From Treponema sp. (lineage in GTDB: Bacteria > Spirochaetota > Spirochaetia > Treponematales > Breznakiellaceae): a stretch of DNA of 7,022 bases. Below are positions 1 through 6,166 of this stretch, one piece after another (position 1 is the stretch's first letter; each line of letters begins with the position of its first letter). Made by a program: the position numbers and the translations under genes. The notes below the pieces were generated by a model. The model did not search any database. It worked only from the letters and a program-made list of their open reading frames with translations, and had not been told where the DNA came from. Where the stretch lies: NCBI GenBank assembly GCA_031275515.1, contig JAISOQ010000106.1:1-7022 (forward strand), given 5' to 3'.

Positions 1-1
1 T

Positions 2-433
2 GGCTTTTCCCAAGAGGTTGGAAGCTATCCGGGGGAAACAGACGGCAGCCGTCTTCCGCTGGACAGTAACCGCCTTCTGCTGCATACGGATAGTTTTTTT
101 TCCAAAACCTGGTATCAATGGGGGGACGGGACGCCGGCGCCATACAAAGATGTGTTGGCGCATATTGCGGCGGTTCCTGAAAATAAATCTCTGGCGCAAC
201 AGGAAAAAATATGGCGGGGCGTAACTTATACGACGGCGGGCCTGTTCCTGGCGTCATTCGCCGGTACGGCGGTTTATAGTATCGGTGATTTTAATGAGCC
301 GCGGATTTTCGGCGCCTGTTTGTATACAAGAATATTCAGTTTTCTTTTTTCCATCGCGGCCGGAGATATAGCCAACATAAAATTACAGAGCGCGGTGGAT
401 CGTTACAACCTGAGCATTGGACTTGGCCGATAA
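2..433 (+). CDS. C-terminal part of an unrecognised membrane-associated protein
   Basis: This frame is open from the left edge to a TAA at 431-433 and gives 143 residues without an upstream stop, so the gene starts outside the window. A GTG at 152 could serve as a start, but the upstream codons read like ordinary coding sequence (for example LPLDSNRLLLHTDSFF and WYQWGDGTPAPYKDV), so I treat it as internal. Two hydrophobic stretches are visible, roughly residues 73-94 (around AGLFLASFAGTAVYSI) and 102-120 (around FSFLFSIAAGDI), consistent with one or two membrane passes. The tail, ANIKLQSAVDRYNLSIGLGR, carries an L..AV..YN pattern that I associate with C-termini of uncharacterised envelope proteins; that is a recollection, not a family assignment. 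It is convergent with recQ. The family is unknown and the N-terminal domain cannot be seen. Confidence 0.75.
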   Translation, partial: GFSQEVGSYPGETDGSRLPLDSNRLLLHTDSFFSKTWYQWGDGTPAPYKDVLAHIAAVPENKSLAQQEKIWRGVTYTTAGLFLASFAGTAVYSIGDFNEPRIFGACLYTRIFSFLFSIAAGDIANIKLQSAVDRYNLSIGLGR

Positions 434-588
434 TTTGGTCAGACTTCACCAAGACGCATCCACCAAACGACCGCCCCCCCTTTAGCGGCTATTCGTGAAA
501 ATCCGCGGATAAATTCTTCTGTACCCGGAAATCATCGAAAATCTTATTAAGGCGAATGGCCGGGACGCAAAGACTCCTGGCCCGGCGG
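434..588. other. Convergent spacer with short inverted repeats, no gene seen
   Basis: This spacer lies between the stop codons of the left-edge gene and recQ. It holds TTGGT/ACCAA (435-439 with 448-452), a run of seven C at 474-480, CCGC/GCGG (471-474 with 485-488), a perfect 10-bp palindrome ATCCGCGGAT at 501-510, and GCCGGG/CCCGGC (559-564 with 581-586). Such elements could end transcription from both sides, but none is followed by a clear T-run in either direction, so no terminator can be assigned. I see no ORF with a plausible ribosome site. Confidence 0.4.
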
Positions 589-2526
589 CTACAGGCGGCG
601 CTTCCACTCCCGAATCACCGCGGTAAAGGCATCCCCGTATTTTTCCATCTTGAGGGACCCGACCCCGGAAACGTCCAGGAACTGTTCAGAAGTTTCCGGC
701 ATTTTCCGGCACATATCCCGCAGCGAGGCGTCGGAAAAAATGATGTAGGCGGGAACCCGCTTTTCCTGGGCCAGACGCGCCCGCAGTTCCCTGAGCTTTT
801 CCAGAAGCCCTTCCGCGGCGGCGTAATCCGGGGCGGCGGAGTTAATAGTGGAATCGCCGATGGAACCGGTTCCCCTGCCGGCGGGCCTGCCGGACCGGAC
901 GGCCCGGCTGCCGCGTCCGGCTTCCGGCGCTGCAAAGGCGTCCTCTTCCGGTAAATCCAGCGGCGCGCTGCGCTTCGTTTCCTGGGGGAGCATCATGGAC
1001 AGAGGCTTTTTGTCGAAAATGACCTCCCTCGATCTTTCCGTCAGGCCCACCACCGGGTATTCATCCCCGGCGACGGCAAGATACTGCTGATCAACCAGGT
1101 AGTCCAGGATCGTCCTGACCCGATGGGCGTCCATGTCCGCCATGATGCCGTAGGTAGTCAACCTGTCCAAGGCGAAAGACCGGATCTTCTCGTTCTTGCT
1201 GCCCCGGAGTATGTTTATCACCATAGTTTTTCCGAACTTGCGCCCCGTGCGTTCCAGGCGGTACACGCAGGAGACGATCTTCTGGGCCGGGATGGTGATG
1301 TCTGTGGTCTTGAAGACCGTGTTGCAGTTGGAACAGCGTCCGCAGTAGTTGGGGGCGGTCTCGCCAAAATAACCGAGGAGCCGGGAACGCAGGCAGTCCG
1401 AGGTAGTGGCGTAGAAAGTCATGGCCTTGAGAAGTTCCAGATTATGGGCAATCAGGGCTTCGTCCCGGTCTTCCTCTTCTTCCTGGCTGTTGGTAATCAG
1501 GAACGTGTTGATCCGTACGTCCTGGGGACTGTAGAGGAGGATGCAGTCCGCAGGGCTGCCGTCCCGTCCCGCCCGCCCCGCTTCCTGATAGTAGCTTTCA
1601 ATATTCTTGGGCATGTTATAATGAATGACGAAGGCCACATTGGACTTGTCTATGCCCATGCCGAAGGCGTTGGTGGCCACCATGATGGTCTTGCGGTCGT
1701 AGATGAAGTCGTCCTGGTTCCGCCGCCGTTCTTCGTCCTCCAGTCCCGCGTGATACCGGATGGAGGCAAACCCCCGGGAGGCGAGGGTTTGACATATCTC
1801 ATCCACGGTTTTCCGGGTGGAACAGTAGATAATGCCGCTCTTGTCCCGCCGGGTTTTCAGGCAGTCCATAAGGGCCGTATACTTGTCCCGGGGCTTCTGC
1901 ACCTCAAAATAGAGGTTTTCCCGGTTAAAGCCCGTAGTGAGGGTAAAAGGCTCTTGCAGATTCAGAATCCTGATAATGTCTTCCCGCACCTTGCCGGTAG
2001 CGGTGGCGGTAAAAGCGGCGGCAACAGGCCGCGGGGCAAGCTGCCGGATAAATTCCGTTATTTGCAGGTAACTGGGCCTAAAGTCGTGGCCCCACTGGGA
2101 TACGCAATGGGCCTCATCTATCACTACCATAGCGATATGCCGGGCTTCCGTAAGGGCGGAAGGCAAACCCCGCTGAAGCCGCTCCGGGGCAATGTAAAGG
2201 ATTTTGTATTCCTCCCGGACAGCGCGGGAGATGGTTTCCGCGTATTCTCCGGAACTCAGGGAACTGTTAAGGAAGGCCGCGGGAATACCGGCGTCATGGA
2301 GGGCGTTTACCTGATCCTTCATCAACGAGATGAGGGGGGAGATGACCACCGTAAGGCCGTCAAGGAGCAGAGCCGGAATCTGGTAACAGAGGGACTTCCC
2401 CGCGCCGGTAGGCATGATGGCCAGGACATCCTGGCCTGAAAGGAGGGCGTCTATGACCTCTTCCTGTCCGGGGCGGAAACCCATGTACCCGAAGTGGGTT
2501 TTCAGGATAGCAAATTTTTCCTGCAT
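589..2526 (-). CDS. recQ: ATP-dependent DNA helicase RecQ
   Basis: The 645-residue product is a full-length RecQ, a 3'-5' DNA helicase of recombination and replication-fork repair. In order: motif 0 (FRPGQEE, 17-23), Walker A PTGAGKS (39-45), motif Ia SPLISLMKDQ (63-72), the DEAH box (137-140), the aromatic-rich loop SQWGHDFRPSY (143-153), TATAT (173-177), motif IV GIIYCSTRKT (231-240), motif V TNAFGMGIDK (285-294) and the arginine-finger motif QEAGRAGRDG (314-323). The zinc-binding cysteines are C378, C395, C398 and C401, with the same spacing as in E. coli RecQ. A winged-helix RQC region follows, then a Gly/Arg/Pro-rich linker (about 517-572) and a C-terminal HRDC domain (about 575-640, VPAYIIFSDASL). 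The ATG at 2526 is fixed by an in-frame TAA two codons upstream. No Shine-Dalgarno sequence precedes it, and the -10 lies so close that the mRNA may be leaderless. It is divergent from the beta-barrel gene. Confidence 0.97.
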   Translation of the reverse strand: MQEKFAILKTHFGYMGFRPGQEEVIDALLSGQDVLAIMPTGAGKSLCYQIPALLLDGLTVVISPLISLMKDQVNALHDAGIPAAFLNSSLSSGEYAETISRAVREEYKILYIAPERLQRGLPSALTEARHIAMVVIDEAHCVSQWGHDFRPSYLQITEFIRQLAPRPVAAAFTATATGKVREDIIRILNLQEPFTLTTGFNRENLYFEVQKPRDKYTALMDCLKTRRDKSGIIYCSTRKTVDEICQTLASRGFASIRYHAGLEDEERRRNQDDFIYDRKTIMVATNAFGMGIDKSNVAFVIHYNMPKNIESYYQEAGRAGRDGSPADCILLYSPQDVRINTFLITNSQEEEEDRDEALIAHNLELLKAMTFYATTSDCLRSRLLGYFGETAPNYCGRCSNCNTVFKTTDITIPAQKIVSCVYRLERTGRKFGKTMVINILRGSKNEKIRSFALDRLTTYGIMADMDAHRVRTILDYLVDQQYLAVAGDEYPVVGLTERSREVIFDKKPLSMMLPQETKRSAPLDLPEEDAFAAPEAGRGSRAVRSGRPAGRGTGSIGDSTINSAAPDYAAAEGLLEKLRELRARLAQEKRVPAYIIFSDASLRDMCRKMPETSEQFLDVSGVGSLKMEKYGDAFTAVIREWKRRL

Positions 2527-2531
2527 GGATT

Positions 2532-2563
2532 ATTGTATACTACAAAATGGAGGGTATTGTCAT
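2532..2563 (-). promoter_or_regulatory. Putative recQ promoter
   Basis: Read on the - strand, ATGACA (2558-2563, five of six matches to TTGACA) lies 18 nt from TATACA (2534-2539). TACAAT (2532-2537, five of six to TATAAT) overlaps it at a longer 20-nt spacing. Either -10 puts the transcription start at about 2525-2528, practically on the recQ ATG at 2526. The -35 overlaps the first codon of the divergent gene. This is judged by eye. Confidence 0.45.
2536..2541 (+). promoter_or_regulatory. Putative -10 for the beta-barrel gene
   Basis: TATACT (five of six to TATAAT) lies 26 nt before the ATG at 2562 and overlaps the recQ -10 on the other strand. A start at about 2548 would place the ribosome site GGAGGG (2549-2554) at the very 5' end of the mRNA. 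No convincing -35 is visible at the right distance (AATTTT at 2513-2518), so the assignment is weak. Confidence 0.3.
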
Positions 2564-3488
2564 GAGAAAAAGCCGTTTGTTCGTCATTTTAGCGTTGTGT
2601 TCCGGCGCGCTCTGGGCGGAGCCTGATATAACCGGGTCTACCGATTTAAGCCTCGCCCTTTCCTCCCTGCCGGAGGCCCAGCTTGCCCTTACCCAAAGCT
2701 TTGTCTTTCCCGTTCTTCAAGGAGACCATTTTCTTTTTTCGGGGAACAATCTTACAAGCAGCTTCACCTTCAATGTCAGCCCCCTGTCCATGAACGCCGG
2801 AGCGGAAGCCGTTCTGACCCCCATCGCCCTGGCCCAGATCAAGGCGGGCGCCCAGGGAGGGTCGGGCTGGAACATTCCGGGCCTGGGCAACGGCCTGGCG
2901 ATTAACAAGCGCGGGACGGACAGCGCAGGTTCTTTTAACGACCGCACCGGGTCTCCCTTTGAGGGGCTGGTCTGGAAGGTCTACGGCGGCGGGGTTCTCC
3001 AGTTTGACCTTGCGGCAGTCCTGCCCGGTGACTGGAACCACCTGCTGTTCCAGGTCTATCAGGAAGTGAATTACCGGGCCAATACTGCGGCGGCGGCCAA
3101 TGAACTATGGGAATACGAAGCCGATGGCGGGCTGCTCAGGAACGGGCTGAACTATTACGCCAGTTACGTGATCGGTTACCAGCTTCCCGTGTCCCGGTTC
3201 CTGAATTTGGTCGGCTTTATGGGGGAAATGGAACTGAAACTGCGGGACGATCTGGATGCCCCCGGCGATTCAGGGTACGACAAGCCCGACTGGAAACTTT
3301 CCGCCCTTTACAACACCGGGATAACCGAAAAATTCGGCATAACCTTCATCCTGCAATTAAGAACCGTCCCGCACTACACCGATGACACGGGGAAGCGCTA
3401 CTATTTGGACCGGAAACTCGACGGCGAAACGCCGGTTTTGTTTAAATTTTACCGGGCTGCGGCGATTCTTTCCTGGAAACTGCGCTAA
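2562..3488 (+). CDS. Predicted outer-membrane beta-barrel protein, unrecognised family
   Basis: The 308-residue product starts at ATG 2562, chosen because GGAGGG (2549-2554) sits 7 nt upstream. An in-frame ATG at 2547 lies in front of that ribosome site and is unlikely to be used. Residues 1-19 form a signal peptide: a basic MRKSR start, the core LFVILALCSGAL, and probable signal peptidase I cleavage after ALWA. A lipoprotein reading through C13 is less likely because the preceding residues are ILAL. The mature chain alternates polar and hydrophobic residues in many stretches (about 64-72, 135-153, 160-172, 195-208, 213-227, 243-268 and 292-308), with Gly/Asp/Pro-rich turns. This is the pattern of an 8-12-strand outer-membrane barrel. 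It ends in WKLR rather than the C-terminal aromatic usual in proteobacterial porins. I do not recognise the family or its ligand. It is apparently monocistronic, divergent from recQ and upstream of the ABC operon. Confidence 0.85.
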   Translation: MRKSRLFVILALCSGALWAEPDITGSTDLSLALSSLPEAQLALTQSFVFPVLQGDHFLFSGNNLTSSFTFNVSPLSMNAGAEAVLTPIALAQIKAGAQGGSGWNIPGLGNGLAINKRGTDSAGSFNDRTGSPFEGLVWKVYGGGVLQFDLAAVLPGDWNHLLFQVYQEVNYRANTAAAANELWEYEADGGLLRNGLNYYASYVIGYQLPVSRFLNLVGFMGEMELKLRDDLDAPGDSGYDKPDWKLSALYNTGITEKFGITFILQLRTVPHYTDDTGKRYYLDRKLDGETPVLFKFYRAAAILSWKLR

Positions 3489-3489
3489 A

Positions 3490-3504
3490 GCCCCGGGGCG
3501 GGGC
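3490..3504 (+). terminator. GC-rich hairpin after the beta-barrel gene
   Basis: GCCCC (3490-3494) can pair with GGGGC (3500-3504) around a 5-nt loop, starting one base after the TAA. The next bases are GAAAGG and only later GATTTTCC, so the U-tract of a classic intrinsic terminator is missing. It may still be the 3' end of the mRNA, but support is weak. Confidence 0.25.
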
Positions 3505-3575
3505 GAAAGGGCATCTGATTTTCCTCCGGCTGTCTTTTCCGTCCGGTCAGGTTTTACATGGGGCAATGCGCCTGG

Positions 3576-3604
3576 TTGATATGATGAGTAGAAAAAATTA
3601 TACT
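3576..3604 (+). promoter_or_regulatory. Sigma70-type promoter of the amino acid ABC operon
   Basis: TTGATA (3576-3581) and TATACT (3599-3604) each match five of six consensus bases and are separated by the optimal 17 nt. The predicted start is at about 3610-3612, leaving a leader of about 60 nt before the first gene. This is the clearest promoter in the window. Confidence 0.7.
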
Positions 3605-3609
3605 TCTCC

Positions 3610-3660
3610 AGGCTTCACAAAGAACCTTCCCGGGGCATACCCGCATGAAGTCTTATTTTT
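3610..3660 (+). promoter_or_regulatory. Folded leader of the ABC operon, possible attenuator or 5' hairpin
   Basis: AGGCTTCA (3610-3617) pairs with TGAAGTCT (3646-3653) over 8 bp including one G-U pair. The enclosed region has a smaller CGGG/CCCG hairpin (3631-3634 with 3640-3643). The right arm runs straight into TTATTTTT (3653-3660), which gives the look of an intrinsic terminator just before the ribosome site AAGGAG (3661-3666). Because the stem starts near the predicted transcription start, it could be an attenuator or simply a stabilising 5' hairpin. No known riboswitch class is recognisable. Confidence 0.35.
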
Positions 3661-3671
3661 AAGGAGAAAGC

Positions 3672-4487
3672 ATGATGAAACGAGTGGTTATGTTCGGGTT
3701 TTGCGCGCTGCTTGCGCTCAACAGTGTGTTTGCCGGCGCTAAGCAGGAGGCCCCTGGGGCGGACGCTTCCCTCCAGAACGTCCTGGCTAAGAAAAAATTG
3801 ATCCTTGGCCTGGATGATTCATTTCCCCCTATGGGGTTCCGCAATGAATCCAATGAAATCGTTGGGTACGATGTGGATCTGGCCAGGGAAGTCGCTTCCC
3901 GGATGGGAATAGCGCTGGCGCTTCAGCATATTGACTGGAATGCCAAGGAACAGGAACTGAATACCGGGGAAATTGACTGCATTTGGAATGGATTTACCAT
4001 CACCGAAGATCGAAAGGCAGCCCTTACCTTCACGAAGCCCTATTTGAAGAACGCCCAGGTGATCGTGGTCAAGGCTGATGCGCCCTATGCCAGGCTTCAC
4101 GATCTGGCGGGAAAAACCGCAGGGCTTCAGGCAGGTTCATCCGCCGTGGAGGCTTTGAACGAAGCCGCGGCATTAAAGGCCGGTCTCAAAGAGGTGGTTG
4201 AATACAAAGAAAACCTGACTGCTTTGATGGACCTGGAAGTAGGCGGGGTGGACGCCGTCATCATGGATATGGTGGTGGCCCACGATAATATTAACCGTTC
4301 AGGAAAAGCCTTCCGCATTTTGGAAGAAACCCTTGCCCCGGAAGAATTTGGCATCGGATTCAGAAAAGGCGATCTGGCCCTGGCGAATAAGGTCTGGGAA
4401 ACCCTGGAAGTCATGGCCAAAGATGGAACTGTGAGCCGCCTTACGGAGAAATGGTTCGGCGCGGATATTTCCATTATTGGTAAATAG
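3672..4487 (+). CDS. Polar amino acid ABC transporter, substrate-binding protein
   Basis: The 271-residue product is a periplasmic binding protein of the family-3 (SBP_bac_3) type that captures an amino acid for the adjacent importer. The signal peptide has a basic MMKR start, a core around VVMFGFCALLALNSVF, and a likely signal peptidase I site VFA|GA after residue 21. There is no lipobox cysteine at that site, so it is probably soluble. The mature protein shows the family order: LILGLDDSFPPMGF (43-56), GYDVDLAREVA (65-75), WNGFTITEDRKAALTFTKPY (105-124), where R114 is the usual ligand carboxylate contact, LQAGSSA (152-158), and DAVIMDM (194-200), whose acidic residues include the likely amino-group contact. 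Ligand specificity cannot be read safely; glutamine, another polar amino acid or cystine are all possible. AAGGAG (3661-3666) supports ATG 3672; the next codon, ATG 3675, is an alternative start. First gene of the operon, 8 nt before the permease. Confidence 0.93.
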   Translation: MMKRVVMFGFCALLALNSVFAGAKQEAPGADASLQNVLAKKKLILGLDDSFPPMGFRNESNEIVGYDVDLAREVASRMGIALALQHIDWNAKEQELNTGEIDCIWNGFTITEDRKAALTFTKPYLKNAQVIVVKADAPYARLHDLAGKTAGLQAGSSAVEALNEAAALKAGLKEVVEYKENLTALMDLEVGGVDAVIMDMVVAHDNINRSGKAFRILEETLAPEEFGIGFRKGDLALANKVWETLEVMAKDGTVSRLTEKWFGADISIIGK

Positions 4488-4495
4488 GGGCAGCC

Positions 4496-5197
4496 ATGAT
4501 TCAACTGCTGGGGATCATGCTCCAGGGAGCGGTAATCTCGCTGGAGGTGTTTTCTCTTACCCTGCTTTTTTCCCTGCCCTTGGCGATGCCCCTGGCATTT
4601 GGACGGATGTCCAGGCATAAGGTGGTTCGGTGGCTCATTAATGGGTATTTGTTAATCATGCGGGGAACCCCGTTGATCTTGCAGCTTATCTTTATTTATT
4701 TTGCCCCCAAGTACCTCTATAAAGCCCTCCATAACCGGTTTGGCACGGTCTTGCTTTCCCCGGAATTCTGGCTGTTCCTCCGGTTTGTGTTGTCTTATGA
4801 CCGTTTTATCGCGGTTATCATCGCCTTTGTGCTGAACTATGCGGCGTATTTTGCAGAAATCTACCGGGGCGGGATAGAATCCATCCCCAAAGGCCAGTAT
4901 GAAGCCTCCAAGGTACTGGGATTTACCCCTTCCCAGACTTTTGGGAGGATCATCCTGCCCCAGGTTATTAAGCGGATCTTACCTGCCACGGGAAACGAGG
5001 TGATCACCCTGGTTAAGGACACCGCGCTGGCCCAAACTATCGGCGTGGCGGAGCTGTTCCATGCAGCCCAAAACGCCTCGGCCCGGGAATTTTCCACCTT
5101 GCCGATTTTTATCGCGGGGGTGTTCTATTTTATTATGAACTGGGTGGTTTCTTTGACCTTCACCTGGTATGAAAAGAAGCTTACCTATTATGAATAG
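4496..5197 (+). CDS. Polar amino acid ABC transporter, permease (HisM type)
   Basis: The 233-residue inner-membrane protein forms the channel of the importer, probably as a homodimer because only one permease gene is present. Hydrophobic spans are visible at about residues 9-37, 49-72, 88-99, 104-122, 160-182 and 203-224. Family landmarks are RGTPLILQLIFIYF (56-69), NYAAYFAEIYRGGIESI (114-130) and the EAA loop YEASKVLGFTPSQTFGRIIL (135-154) followed by PQ, which docks onto the ATPase. The segment at 71-103, between the second membrane span and the conserved core, seems somewhat longer than in compact relatives of about 215-220 residues. The ATG at 4496 follows the binding-protein stop by 8 nt. 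Its ribosome site AGGGG (4486-4490) overlaps that stop, so the two are likely translationally coupled. Confidence 0.95.
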   Translation: MIQLLGIMLQGAVISLEVFSLTLLFSLPLAMPLAFGRMSRHKVVRWLINGYLLIMRGTPLILQLIFIYFAPKYLYKALHNRFGTVLLSPEFWLFLRFVLSYDRFIAVIIAFVLNYAAYFAEIYRGGIESIPKGQYEASKVLGFTPSQTFGRIILPQVIKRILPATGNEVITLVKDTALAQTIGVAELFHAAQNASAREFSTLPIFIAGVFYFIMNWVVSLTFTWYEKKLTYYE

Positions 5198-5255
5198 AGG
5201 CGGTATCGGTGAAACCCATGATAGTAATTTGGACAAGCCCAAGGAATAAACCGGC

Positions 5256-6002
5256 ATGGAAGTAATCAAGGTTGCGGGGGTTTCTAAATCCTTTGGGAAT
5301 CTCCCGGTATTACAGCGCCTATCCTTTACCGTAGCCCAAGGTGAAGTGGTGGCCATCATTGGGCCCTCAGGATCAGGGAAGTCCACCCTGCTCAGGGCCA
5401 TTACCCATCTTGAATTGATTGATCAGGGCAGCATTACCTTGGCCGGTTCGGTCATGGTCCAGGACGGGGTTTATGCTCCGGCTCCGGTACTCCGCCGGGT
5501 ATGCCTCAAGGTCGGACTGGTGTTTCAGAACTTCAACTTGTTCCCTCACTTCTCGGTTCTTAGGAATATCACCGAGGCCCAGGTTCACGTATTGCGCCGG
5601 ACCAAAAGCGCAGCTGAAGCCAGGGCGCGGAACCTTCTGGAAAAGATGGGGCTCCCGGAAAAAGCTGACGCCTACCCCTGCGCCTTATCCGGGGGGCAGC
5701 AGCAGCGGGTTTCCATTGCCCGGGCCCTTGCCTTGGACCCGGAGGTCCTGTTCTTTGACGAACCCACCAGCGCGCTGGACCCGGAACTGACCGGGGAGAT
5801 CCTCAGGGTAATCCGGGCTCTGGCAGCGGAAAAGATGACCATGGTTATTGTTACCCATGAAATGGCCTTTGCCCGGGATGTGGCTGACCGGGTGCTGTTC
5901 ATGGATGGAGGGGTCTTCATTGAATCAGGCCCTGCAGCGGAGATCATCGACCATCCGCAGCACGAACGGACCAGGGCTTTTTTGAAACGGATAAACCGGT
6001 GA
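5256..6002 (+). CDS. Polar amino acid ABC transporter, ATP-binding protein
   Basis: The 248-residue cytoplasmic ATPase powers the importer and belongs to the GlnQ/HisP group. All nucleotide-binding elements are intact: Walker A GPSGSGKST (36-44), Q-loop Q91 in FQNFNLFPH, signature LSGGQQQR (144-151), Walker B VLFFDE (164-169), D-loop SALD (172-175) and switch H201 in VTHE. Length is typical for the group. The ATG at 5256 is preceded by AAGGA (5241-5245) at a rather long 10-nt spacing. The 58-nt gap after the permease is larger than the 8-nt gap upstream and contains a possible tiny ORF. No promoter is visible in the gap, so all three genes are probably one transcript. I recognise the family but not the substrate, so no gene symbol is given. 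Confidence 0.96.
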   Translation: MEVIKVAGVSKSFGNLPVLQRLSFTVAQGEVVAIIGPSGSGKSTLLRAITHLELIDQGSITLAGSVMVQDGVYAPAPVLRRVCLKVGLVFQNFNLFPHFSVLRNITEAQVHVLRRTKSAAEARARNLLEKMGLPEKADAYPCALSGGQQQRVSIARALALDPEVLFFDEPTSALDPELTGEILRVIRALAAEKMTMVIVTHEMAFARDVADRVLFMDGGVFIESGPAAEIIDHPQHERTRAFLKRINR

Positions 6003-6026
6003 AGTGAGCCGCGAGGGGGTTGTAAA

Positions 6027-6088
6027 ACCGGTATGGTATAGGTCCGGGTATAGTACCAAGGTCAGTCCTTGGGTGTAGGGATACCGGT
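6027..6088. repeat. Nested inverted repeats downstream of the ABC operon
   Basis: An outer perfect 8-bp pair, ACCGGTAT (6027-6034) and ATACCGGT (6081-6088), encloses a perfect hairpin CCAAGG-TCAGT-CCTTGG (6056-6072) and a weaker GGTA/TACC pair (about 6035-6038 with 6054-6057, competing with the hairpin). It lies where the ABC operon and the opposing small-gene operon converge, and the inner loop contains the 34-aa ORF's stop codon. It may protect or terminate both transcripts, but there is no T-run on either side. Confidence 0.4.
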
Positions 6089-6166
6089 AAACGGGCCCTC
6101 CAGCACCTTGGGATTGGCCAATAGTACCCGGTCCAGGACATAGCCCATGAGCGGCATACCCCTCAT
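6062..6166 (-). CDS. 34-aa hypothetical ORF coupled to the coiled-coil gene
   Basis: The ATG at 6166 overlaps the TGA of the 116-aa gene (ATGA, 6166-6163), a classic arrangement for translational coupling, and GGAAGG (6171-6176) lies 4 nt upstream. The short product includes LMGYVLDRVLLANPKVLEG and ends in IPTPKD. Its codons (GTC CTG GAC CGG, AAG GTG CTG GAG GGC) fit the GC-rich third-position use of the neighbouring genes. A stop (TAG) directly precedes the ATG in frame, so it cannot be extended. No signal peptide or membrane span is visible. It could be a genuine small protein or the surviving end of a longer gene. I do not recognise it. Confidence 0.45.
   Translation of the reverse strand: MRGMPLMGYVLDRVLLANPKVLEGPFTGIPTPKD

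Noticed and set aside
152..433. Complete 93-aa gene starting at GTG 152
   Set aside because: The same frame is open to the left edge with gene-like codons and there is no ribosome site in front of the GTG, so it is the end of a longer gene.
474..480. Phase-variable poly-C tract
   Set aside because: It is only seven C long, downstream of a stop codon and far from any start or promoter that it could switch.
1123..2439. 438-codon open frame on the + strand opposite recQ
   Set aside because: It lies antisense to a gene whose every helicase motif is intact. Its translation has no recognisable domain, and long antisense frames are common opposite GC-rich coding sequence.
3672..3760. Lipoprotein signal on the binding protein
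   Set aside because: The only nearby cysteine (residue 11) lies inside the hydrophobic core; the cleavage region VFAGAKQE has no cysteine.
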